A stretch of DNA of 9,985 nt from Leptolyngbyaceae cyanobacterium SM1_3_5 (lineage in GTDB: Bacteria > Cyanobacteriota > Cyanobacteriia > Elainellales > Elainellaceae). Under the pieces are notes generated by a model, which was not told where the DNA came from, ran no database searches, and saw only the letters and a program-made list of their open reading frames with translations. The translations under genes and the position numbers were made by a program. The stretch lies in contig JAAUTJ010000122.1 in the NCBI GenBank assembly GCA_012031475.1, positions 1-9,985 on the forward strand. The letters are read 5' to 3'. How positions within the stretch are numbered: position 1 is the first letter of the stretch; the number at the start of each line of letters is the position of its first letter. This document shows, piece by piece, positions 1-7,800 of the stretch.

Positions 1-911
1 CCAACAGCGGGGGAAGTGCTGATTCGCGGGCGATCGATGACGCATGTGCCCGCCCATCGCCGTCCGGTCAACACGGTTTTTCAAAGCTATGCGCTGTTCG
101 GTCACATGACCGTGTGGGACAACATCGCGTTCGGCCTGCGAATTAAGGGACAGACGAAAGCGCAAGTGCAAGACCGCGTAGGCGATGCGTTGCGGCTGGT
201 GAAGATGGAGAATTTTGCCAAGCGCTTTCCCGCTCAGCTATCGGGCGGACAGCAGCAGCGCGTCGCACTGGCAAGAGCTTTGGTCAACCGCCCGACCGTC
301 GTTTTGCTCGATGAGCCGCTGGGCGCGTTGGACTTGAAGCTGCGAAAAGAAATGCAGGTCGAGCTATCGAATCTGCATCGCGAACTGGGCGTGACGTTTG
401 TGATGGTGACGCACGACCAAGAAGAAGCCTTGAGCTTGAGCGATCGCATTGCCGTGATGAACGCAGGCAACATTGAGCAGATCGGCTCCCCTCACCAAAT
501 CTACGAATCGCCTCAAACGGCATTTGTGGCCGACTTCATTGGCGACACCAATTTGTTTCAAGGACGGGTGGATGCGATCGATCGATCGATCCTACAAGTC
601 ACAACCGACACCGGACTGCACATTCTCGCGAAGCCATTGGCCGCCGATGCTTCACCCAGCCAGCAGGTCGTGGTCAGCATTCGTCCCGAAAAATTCACGT
701 CAGCCTCAATGCACCTGAGACGACGACCAACTGCTTTGCAGGTCAGCTTAAGCACGTCATGTACATGGGTACGCATGTCCATTACGTGGTGAACCTGGAT
801 TCGGGCGAAAGCGTGACGGTGATGCAGCCGAAGCTTGAAGCCATGCCCGAAATCAACACGCCGATTTTCATTCACTGGAATCCGATCGACTGCTTGGCGA
901 TCGCTACCTAG
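1..911 (+). CDS. potA: Polyamine-type ABC transporter ATPase PotA, 5' partial, frameshifted
   Basis: This is the cytoplasmic ATPase that powers spermidine/putrescine-type uptake. The frame is open from base 1, so the N-terminus with the Walker A loop lies outside the window. Visible ABC motifs in order are the Q-loop (TVFQSYALF), the signature LSGGQQQRVALARAL, Walker B with the D-loop (VVLLDEPLGALD) and the H-loop histidine in VMVTHDQEEAL. After SIRPEK the frame breaks at the A-run 689-693. Adding one A restores a C-terminal TOBE-type region (IHVSLNAPETTTNCF, then HVMYMGTHVHYVV) that runs to the TAG at 909-911. The repaired fragment is about 303 residues, which fits a family of about 360-380 minus the missing N-terminus. 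Left unrepaired, the protein would end at 792 with a nonsense tail. The substrate-binding gene follows after about 50 bp, supporting the polyamine assignment. A related Fe3+ or sulfate importer ATPase is less likely given that neighbour. potB and potC permeases are not in the window. Confidence 0.88.
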
Positions 912-947
912 CCCTTTTTGCATCCCTTGTCACTTTCCGCTGTCGCT

Positions 948-952
948 GGAGA
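948..952 (+). promoter_or_regulatory. Ribosome binding site of the potD-like gene
   Basis: GGAGA lies 8 bases before the ATG at 961. It decides the start: the open frame extends back to an upstream ATG at 835, but that part overlaps the potA C-terminus and reads as non-protein-like sequence. Confidence 0.6.
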
Positions 953-960
953 AACCATCT

Positions 961-2116
961 ATGCCTCCGATGAATTTTCGCACTGCTCGATCGTCTGCCC
1001 ATCGAGCTGCCCTGACTCGTCGTCGCTTTTTGCAGGCATCCGCTGCCGCCGTATCTGGCGCAATGCTGTCGAACTGCGCTCGCGGCATCAGCGACCCAAA
1101 TGCCGCCCAGTCGTCTCCAACGGCTGAGGCGGGCGATCGCAACACGCTCCACCTCTACTCCTGGTCAACCTACATTGACGACCAGGTGATCGATGAATTC
1201 ACCAAGGCAACGGGCATTCAGGTCGTGGCCGACACCTACGACTCAAACGAAACGATGCTCGCCCGGATGCAGGCCGGAGGCGGCAAAGCCTACAGCATCA
1301 TTTATCCTTCGGACTACATGGTGCAGCAAATGGTCGAACTTGATTTGCTGACGGAACTCGATCGAGCCAAAGTCGAGAGCGTGGAAAGTAATTTGCTCGA
1401 CAACTGGAAAAGCCCAGTTTATGACCCGAACAACGCGCACAGCCTGCCGTTTGCTTGGGGGACGACTGGCCTGGTTTACAACTCCACCAAGCTCACGAAT
1501 GCCCCGACCGACTGGAGCGATTTGTGGGACAACAAAAGACGCGCTCAGCCAGCGGATGACCTTGCTCAACGATGTGCGCGAAGTGATGGGCGCAGTTCTC
1601 AAGTCGCTGGGGCATTCGTACAACTCGGTCGATCCGGCTGAAATCGAAGCCGCCTATCAAAAGCTGGTGGAGCTAAAGCCCGCGATCGCTTCGTTCACCT
1701 CAGACGGCTGGCGCGATCAGCTTGTCACCGGAGATCTAATCATGTCAATGGGCTATTCGGTTGATGCGATCGACGTGATGGCCGCCAATCCCGACGTGAA
1801 ATATGTGATTCCGGCCAGTGGTTCCTCGCTGTGGACGGACACAATGGTAATTCCCAAAGGCGCACCGAACACCGAAGCCGCTTACGCCTGGATGGACTAT
1901 CTGCTTTCACCCGAAAGCGCGGCTCGCGTCGTCAACCAGCTTAAGATCGCCACGCCCAATCGCGCCGCCCTTGACAAGATTGATCCCGAACTACGCAACA
2001 ATCCCAGCTTGTTTCCGCCAGAAGAACTGCTGACAAAATGCGAAGGAATTGCGCCCGTTCCGCCCGAAGTCTCCGAACTGTTGGACAAATACTGGACACA
2101 GTTGACCAGCGCTTAA
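961..2116 (+). CDS. potD: Spermidine/putrescine-type substrate-binding protein (PotD-like), frameshifted
   Basis: This is the exported receptor that would hand polyamine to the PotABC importer. From ATG 961 it has a twin-arginine signal (TRRRFLQ, residues 19-25), a short hydrophobic stretch and a lipobox LSNC with Cys39, so it is probably a Tat-exported lipoprotein. The mature part starts NTLHLYSWSTYIDDQVIDEF, typical of the PotD/PotF family, followed by YPSDYMVQQM and LPFAWGTTGLVYNS. The frame breaks at the A-run 1534-1537. Removing one A gives DLWDNKDALSQRMTLLNDVRE and the C-lobe (WRDQLVTGDLIMSMGYSVDA, then VIPASGSSLWTDTMVIPKGA), ending at TAA 2114-2116. The repaired length is about 384 residues, usual for the family. 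It follows potA closely on the same strand and is followed by a strong hairpin, so it probably closes the operon. The exact substrate (spermidine, putrescine or another amine) cannot be read from sequence. Confidence 0.88.
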
Positions 2117-2160
2117 GCGGCAAAAGGCGATCGACTGCTGGATCGATCGCCTTTTGCCGC
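2117..2160 (+). terminator. Perfect 18-bp hairpin after potD (terminator or mRNA 3' end)
   Basis: The arms 2117-2134 and 2143-2160 are exactly complementary over 18 bp with an 8-base loop. The hairpin begins immediately after the potD stop codon. It is followed by CGCCAAATTG, not a T-run, so it is not a textbook intrinsic terminator. It may instead stabilise the mRNA 3' end. Both arms contain a HIP1-like GCGATCGA/TCGATCGC core. Confidence 0.65.
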
Positions 2161-2246
2161 CGCCAAATTGAATTCGCCAAAAGGTACACCCGATCGCCCA
2201 ATTCACGCGCTAGATTGGCCGTAATGTGCAGCAAGTACAAACAAGC

Positions 2247-2636
2247 ATGGCAAGTCCAGACACCTATACCGATCAAAATTTTTGGGAAAAGCTCCGCAAG
2301 TTCGCAACGCAAGCAGGCCGCGAAGTCGTGGAAAAAGCGCTGACGCTCTACTACGCCGCTCAGCGACCGGAAACGCCGCTGTGGGCCAAGACGGTGATCT
2401 ATTCGGCTTTGGCCTATTTTGTGTTGCCGACCGACGCGATCCCGGATCTCACACCGATCGCCGGATATGCTGATGATTTGGGCGCTCTTGCCGCTGCGAT
2501 CACAACGGTGGCGATGTGCATCACGCCGGAAGTGAAGCGCAATGCGAAGCAAAAGCTGGAAGATTGGTTTGGCAAAGAAGGCGACCGTGAGCCGACCAAA
2601 ACGGCGGAGCCGATCGGGGAAATTCCGATCGAATAA
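2247..2636 (+). CDS. YkvA-like DUF1232 protein
   Basis: This encodes a 129-residue protein from ATG 2247; an in-frame GTG at 2226 would add 7 residues, and neither start has a clear Shine-Dalgarno. The DUF1232/YkvA signature is at residues about 47-85: AKTVIYSALAYFVLPTDAIP, then DLTPIAGYADDLGALAAAI. This hydrophobic segment with the conserved P-x-D-x-IPD and the later GYxDD is the defining core of the family. The N-terminal part (WEKLRKFATQAGREVVEKAL) is a predicted amphipathic helix, and the last 25 or so residues are charged and probably disordered. Family members are small, likely membrane-associated proteins of unknown biochemical role. The gene is intact, lies alone between two hairpins and appears to be its own transcription unit. 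Confidence 0.85.
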   Translation: MASPDTYTDQNFWEKLRKFATQAGREVVEKALTLYYAAQRPETPLWAKTVIYSALAYFVLPTDAIPDLTPIAGYADDLGALAAAITTVAMCITPEVKRNAKQKLEDWFGKEGDREPTKTAEPIGEIPIE

Positions 2637-2660
2637 ATGCGCTGCTAGAAATTGACTGAA

Positions 2661-2689
2661 AGAGCCGCGATCGCGGCTTTCATTTTTTT
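2661..2689 (+). terminator. Intrinsic terminator after the DUF1232 gene, built around a HIP1 site
   Basis: The palindrome AGCCGCGATCGCGGCT (2663-2678) can fold as a 6-bp GC-rich stem with a GATC loop. It is followed after a few bases by seven T residues (2683-2689). Its centre (2667-2674) is a full HIP1 octamer. It sits 26 bases after the DUF1232 stop. Confidence 0.8.
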
Positions 2690-2755
2690 ACGAACTCTTG
2701 TTCGATTCAATACAAAACCTGGCTTGCTTGGTGGCATCATCGAGTTATTCGATTC

Positions 2756-2760
2756 AAGGA
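2756..2760 (+). promoter_or_regulatory. Ribosome binding site of the NMT1-like gene
   Basis: AAGGA lies 6 bases before ATG 2767 and supports this start, which also places a lipoprotein signal at the N-terminus. Confidence 0.6.
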
Positions 2761-2766
2761 TGACGC

Positions 2767-3799
2767 ATGAACGGCAAGCAGTGGCAGCGACGACAAATCC
2801 TTTTTCTGCTGTCCGGCGCGATCGGCAGCGTTGCCTTGAATGCCTGCAATTCTGGTACAAACCGGAGTTCCGTCGAGGCAGAAAATGCCAAAGCTTCGAT
2901 CGCGATGGTGACGTGGATTGGCTACACGCCGCTGTACATTGCCCAGGAAAAAGGCTTTTACAAAGCAGCAGGTTTGGATTTGACGATGCAGGTGTTCGGC
3001 TCAAATGTTGAGGCAAATGCAGCCTTTCGCGCCGGACGCACCGATGCGATTACGCTGGTTCCTTCCGAAACGCTGACCTTGGCCGCAACTGATAAAGCGT
3101 TTCGAGTCGTTTACGTGGTCGATCTTTCCAACGGCGGCGACGGCATCTTAGCGCGAAATAAAATCACTGACGTGGCTGCTTTCAAAGGTCAAAGAATTGC
3201 GGTTGAGCAAGGCGCAGTCAGCCACTTTTTCTTGCTGCAAGCAATGGCCGAAGCAGGCTTGAGCGAAACCGATGTGACGCTGGTGAATCTTGCCCCGGAT
3301 GCCGCCGCTTCTGCCTATCAAGCCGGACAGGTGGATATCGCCGTTTCCTATGCGCCGTTTTTGTTTACGGCCAACAGCGAACAGAAAGACGGGCGGATTA
3401 TTTACGACAGTTCTAACGCTGAAATATGCGACTGCGCTGAGCGATCTAATCTTGTTTGATGCAGAATTCATTGAGCAGAATCCCCAAGCGATCGAAGCGT
3501 TCATTCGCGGCAATCTCCAAGCGCTCGAATTTCTCAGTTCCAATCGATCGGAAGCGCTGGAAATCGCCGCCAAACCGTTAGGCTTAACCGCCAGCGAACT
3601 GGACGAACAGCTTAAAAGCATCAAGCTTCCCAACCTGGCCGAAAATGTCGAAATGCTCAGTGATCCCAACAGCGATTTGTATTTGCTCAAGCCAATGGCC
3701 GACCTGACCCAATTTTTGCAGGCGCAAGGCCAACTAGAGCAAGCTCCCAGTTTAGACGGCTTGCTGGAGCCAAAATTTGTTAAGGCAATCGCCAGCTAA
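2767..3799 (+). CDS. NMT1/THI5-like ABC transporter substrate-binding lipoprotein, frameshifted
   Basis: This encodes an exported solute-binding protein of the NMT1/THI5 (SsuA/TauA/NrtA-like) fold. The N-terminus has QRRQILFLLSGAIG and the lipobox LNAC (Cys27), so it is lipid-anchored; the RR pair could also permit Tat export. The core follows: IAMVTWIGYTPLYIAQEKGF, FRAGRTDAITLVPSETLTLA, FKGQRIAVEQGAVSHFFLLQ and YQAGQVDIAVSYAPFL. The frame breaks near 3421-3428. Removing one base joins DSSNAEI to ATALSDLILFDAEFIEQNPQ and gives the C-lobe, ending at TAA 3797-3799. The repaired length is about 343 residues, normal for the family. No permease or ATPase gene lies beside it, so the ligand (nitrate, sulfonate, pyrimidine precursor or other) is unknown. 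The ORF as given stops at 3459 without the C-lobe. Its own terminator-bounded start and RBS suggest independent expression, possibly reading on into argF. Confidence 0.85.
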
Positions 3800-3851
3800 A
3801 GCCCGATCGATCGGATAAAGTTAAAAACGTTTCGCGGGTGGATCACGACCG

Positions 3852-4778
3852 ATGGATATTGCATCGCTAAAAGACCGAGATTTGCTGAGCATGGCCGATC
3901 TCAGCAGTGAAGAAGTGCTGGGCTTGCTGCATCTGGCTCGCGAGATGAAAGCCGATCGCGTCCAGCTACGGGCTAGCAAAGTGCTGGGCTTGCTGTTTCA
4001 AAAAGCCTCGACCCGCACCAGAGTCAGCTTTTCGGTTGCGATGTATCAGCTAGGCGGTCAAGTGCTGGATCTCAACGCCAGCATGACCCAAGTGGGACGG
4101 GGCGAACCGACGATCGACACGGCTCGCGTCCTCGATCGCTATCTGGACGTGGTGGCGATTCGCACCTTTGAGCAGCAAGAGCTAGAAACCTTTGCTCACT
4201 ATGCCAAAATTCCCGTCATCAACGCGCTCACCGATTTGGAGCATCCCTGTCAGGTGCTGGCCGACCTGATGACGGTGCAAGAGCAGTTCGGCAGTCTGGC
4301 CGGATTGACATTGACCTACGTGGGAGACGGAAACAACATGGCGCACTCGCTGCTGTTGGGCTGTGCCCTCGTTGGCATGAATGTCCGCATCGCCGCACCA
4401 GCGGCATATCAGCCGAATGCCGAAGTGGTCGATCGCGCCCGCCAAATCGCCGCCGATCGATCGGAAGTTGTGATCACCCCTGACCCGCAAGCCGCCGCTA
4501 AAAATGCCCATGTCCTCTACACCGACGTGTGGGCAAGCATGGGGCAAGAAGATTTGGCCGCCACGCGCATTCCGATTTTTCAGCCCTATCAAATCAACGA
4601 GGAACTGTTGTCGATCGCGGATGCCGATGCGATCGTGCTGCACTGTTTGCCTGCCCATCGCGGCGAAGAAATCACCGAAGCCGTCCTCGAAGGGTCGCAG
4701 TCTCGCGTTTGGGACGAAGCCGAAAACCGTCTGCACGCCCAAAAAGCCCTGCTCGCCTGCATTTTGGGCGCAGCTTAG
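3852..4778 (+). CDS. argF: Ornithine carbamoyltransferase
   Basis: This cytoplasmic enzyme converts ornithine and carbamoyl phosphate to citrulline in arginine biosynthesis. The 308-residue protein is intact and of normal family length. Key motifs are all present: STRTR (residues 53-57, carbamoyl-phosphate binding), HPCQ (131-134), DVWASMG (225-231, the ornithine-binding D-x-x-x-SMG loop) and HCLPAHRGEEI (264-274, with the catalytic Cys265). The SMG and HCLP motifs separate it from aspartate carbamoyltransferase. ATG 3852 is chosen because the protein begins directly with the expected N-terminal helix region (LKDRDLLSMADLSSEEV); the upstream GGGTGGA is only a weak ribosome binding site. It lies 52 bp after the binding-protein gene on the same strand and converges with the large gene on the other strand. 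It is one of only two genes here without an apparent frameshift. Confidence 0.97.
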   Translation: MDIASLKDRDLLSMADLSSEEVLGLLHLAREMKADRVQLRASKVLGLLFQKASTRTRVSFSVAMYQLGGQVLDLNASMTQVGRGEPTIDTARVLDRYLDVVAIRTFEQQELETFAHYAKIPVINALTDLEHPCQVLADLMTVQEQFGSLAGLTLTYVGDGNNMAHSLLLGCALVGMNVRIAAPAAYQPNAEVVDRARQIAADRSEVVITPDPQAAAKNAHVLYTDVWASMGQEDLAATRIPIFQPYQINEELLSIADADAIVLHCLPAHRGEEITEAVLEGSQSRVWDEAENRLHAQKALLACILGAA

Positions 4779-4799
4779 CCAAAGTGCGATCGCAAAACG

Positions 4800-4839
4800 C
4801 TTCTGCTTCCCGGAAGCTTGAGCCGTCGAGAAGCAGAAG
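4800..4839. terminator. Inverted repeat between convergent argF and RTX genes
   Basis: CTTCTGCTTC (4800-4809) pairs with GAAGCAGAAG (4830-4839), a 10-bp stem around a 20-base loop. It is placed between two convergent genes, as expected for a bidirectional terminator. There is no strong T-run on either side. An overlapping GCTTCC/GGAAGC pair (4805-4817) gives an alternative but sterically poor fold. Confidence 0.45.
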
Positions 4840-4871
4840 TGCAGATTGCACGGCCAACAGGCGATCGCCGC

Positions 4872-7800
4872 TTAGCTGATCACGAAGTTGCTGGCTGTGA
4901 CCGAACTGAGCAAGGCATTTTCGATCGTTGCCAGCGTGGTAAAGTTTGTGCCGCTGCCGTTGCCGTCGCGATCGATGCGGACTTCAACCGTTGCGCCGAC
5001 CTGCTTGAGTTCAACAAACTCTGAGAAGCGGCCAAGATCGGTTCTACCGCGAAACGAGTCTGCGTTGAAGATGCCGCGCAGGTCGATCAAATCTTCGCGG
5101 TTCAAGTCGAGAATGCGATCGCCCGCTTCTGCCAAGCTGGTGTAGGCAAAGGTATCTCGGCCTGCATTGCCAACCAGAACATCGTTGCCCAGCCCGCCGA
5201 CGAGGACATCGTTGCCCAGTCCGCCAATCAAAAAGTCGTTGCCTTCGCTGCCCAGCAGCAGATCATTCGCTTGATTGCCGCGCAGGGTGTCGTTGCCGCC
5301 TCGACCGACTAAGCGATCGTTGCGCCGTCCGCCCCGCAGCAGGTCATTACCGCCGTTGCCAATCAGAACATCGCTGCCGTTGCGTCCCCACAGCGCGTTG
5401 CGTCCGCCGAATCCGCGCAGCACATCTCGATCGCGCCCGCCCAGCACCAAGCCACGCCCGCCAATTTCTCGTCCGGGCTTGCCGCTGTCAAACTGGATTT
5501 GCGGCAGCGCCGTGCCCAGATAAGCCGTTGTCCAAGTTTCGATCGGGGCTGTGGTCAGCAAATTGCCAGCCCGATCGCTGCTCTGCTCCAGCTTGAGGCT
5601 AATTTGATAGCTGCCTTCGGACTGCGTGATTGCAGTCAGATTGTCGATCGTCCAGGTTTTGCGATCGGTGGTCGTCAGGGTCGCACCCTCCAGCGACAAG
5701 GCTTGACCGTCGCGCGTCAGCACCAGATCCGACCGATCAAAGTCGCTGACTGCTTCATCGAATTCTAGGGCGATCGAGTCCACAGCGCTGTCTCGCAGTC
5801 TCGGCGTGACGCGGGCAAACCTGCCGATCGCCGCCTGCGTGTCAATTTCGATCGCCAGCGGGGGCGAAGCCGCACTGACATTTCTGGCAACGTCGATCGC
5901 ACTGAAAGCAATGCTGTAGCGACCGTCCGCCAAAGGCGCTGGAGGCGTAAAAATCCAGCGGCCTTGAGCGTTGACGATCGCCTGCCCCAGCACCGTATCG
6001 CCTGCTAGCACTTGAACCGTACTGCTGGCAGTGCCCGTGCCGCTGAAGGTGGGCGTGTTGTCATTCGTGATGCCGTCGGTTTCCGAGATGCCGCGATCGC
6101 TCAATACTGAGAGACTGGGCGCAACGATCGGCGCGGCAGGCGCGGCGGTACGCAAATCCACGTTCAAGCTGTTGGATGAAGCGCTTTCGTTGCCTGCGCG
6201 ATCGGTAAATGTGACGGCGATCGGATGAAGACGCTCAGGCAGTTCAGATGCGGCGGTGACTGTCCAACCGCTGCTGCTCACTGTGCTGCTGCCAATTTCG
6301 ATGCGGTTGCCGCCGTTGTCCGTCGTGTAGAGCTTGACCGTATCGCCAATCGTGCCGCCCGTACCACTGAAGGTGGGCGTGGTGTCGTTGGTAATGTCGT
6401 CGATTGCCGATCGCCCCGTATCGCTGTCGGCCACCAAATCCGGCGCAGCAGGCGGAGGCGGGCTAGTCCGGTCGATCGTCACTTCAACTTCGGGCGATCG
6501 ATCGCTCTGATTGCCTGCCGGATCGCGAAAGGTTGACCCGACGCGGCGATCGCCTTCAGCCAGTTCAGAAGTCGTCACCGTCCAGTTTCCTGCGGGATCG
6601 GTGATTTCCGCTGAGCCAACGAGATTGTTGTCCGCAAAGATCTCGACGCGATCGCCAACTGTGCCTGTACCCGTGAAGGTCAAGGTGGAATCGTTCGTGA
6701 GGCGATCGTTATCTTGCGCCCCTGTGTCGCTGGCCGTTGCCAAAACCGGAGCAGTTAGGAGCAGCAGGTGCGACCGTGTCAATGACGATCGCTTTGTTGG
6801 CCGCGAGTGAACCGAGTCCGCCCGGAAGGGGCAGCGCCACGATCGCATTGCCGCCCGTCGTCATCGCATATTCGATCGTGCCGCCATTCAGTTCAAGCGC
6901 AGCACTCGAAGCAATGTCGAGATCAAGGCTGTTGTCGCCCGCTTGAACGGTGTAGCGGAAAGTGAGGGTGTTGGCGTTGTCACCGCTGAAATAGGTGGCA
7001 GCGCGATCGACTGTGCCCGTTTCCAATCGCAGTTGCGGCTGACCTGTGACTCGGACGGCTTGATCGAAGGTGACGGTGATGTCGATCGGGCTTCCGGCGT
7101 TGTAAGCTCCGTCTGGAGTTGTTGCGCTGATGTCGATCACATCTGAGCCAAGAATTTGAATTCCCTCGCGCCCATCTGCCACAAAAATTTGATTGCCTGC
7201 AAGGGTAACGCCATAGGCTCTGCCAGGGGTGCTGACCCTGCCTGCAAGCTGCGGATTTTGCGGATTGCGAATATCGACAATTTCAACGCCCGCATTGCCA
7301 TCCGCGACGTAGGCATAGTGACCTTGAACCGCCACACCGATCGATTCGTCCGGCGTGTTGTATCGGCTCACAAACGATGCAGTTTCCGGGGTGCTGATGT
7401 TGATGATATACAGCCCATCGGTATCGGGAGCGCCAAACGTCCGCGAGGTAACGTAGGCAAAATTTCCGGCGATCGCCACACCCGTTGCAAATCCAGGATC
7501 GGCCACAGTCCGAACCAGGCTGGGACTGCTGGGAGTGCTGATGTCTACCACGCGCAAGCCGTTCACGCCATCGGCAACATAGACATAGTTGCCTGCAACG
7601 GCGACACCAAACGCCTGGTTGATTTGCGCCAGCCTCGCCACCTGTTGAGGAGCAGACGGGTTGCTGATGTTGAACACTTGCAGACCCCGCTTGATGGGCA
7701 GCAACGAAGGCAAAATTCGCGATCGCCACGCTGTAGGCTTCACTGTCGGTGATGCCTTGAACAAGGGTGCTGCCGCTGCCGACGGGCGTAAGCTGCTTTT

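Noticed and set aside
575..592. Tandem GATC units (GCGATCGATCGATCGATCC) in potA
   Set aside because: They encode the in-frame stretch DAIDRSI and similar CGATCGATCG runs are common in this HIP1-rich DNA.
689..1537. A-runs in potA and potD as programmed frameshift sites
   Set aside because: The shifts needed are in both directions and occur in five unrelated genes, some not at slippery heptamers. No stimulatory structure is evident, and family members are not known to frameshift here.
2221..2238. GTA...TAC pair before the DUF1232 gene as an NtcA site
   Set aside because: The spacing is 12 bases, not the 8 needed for an NtcA box.
4182..4742. 186-codon reverse-strand open frame over argF
   Set aside because: It is fully antisense to an intact, well-conserved argF and has no family-like sequence.
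5145..5441. Regular 27-bp DNA periodicity resembling a repeat array
   Set aside because: The period is exactly nine codons and each unit translates to an RTX nonapeptide; there are no unique spacers, so it is not CRISPR.
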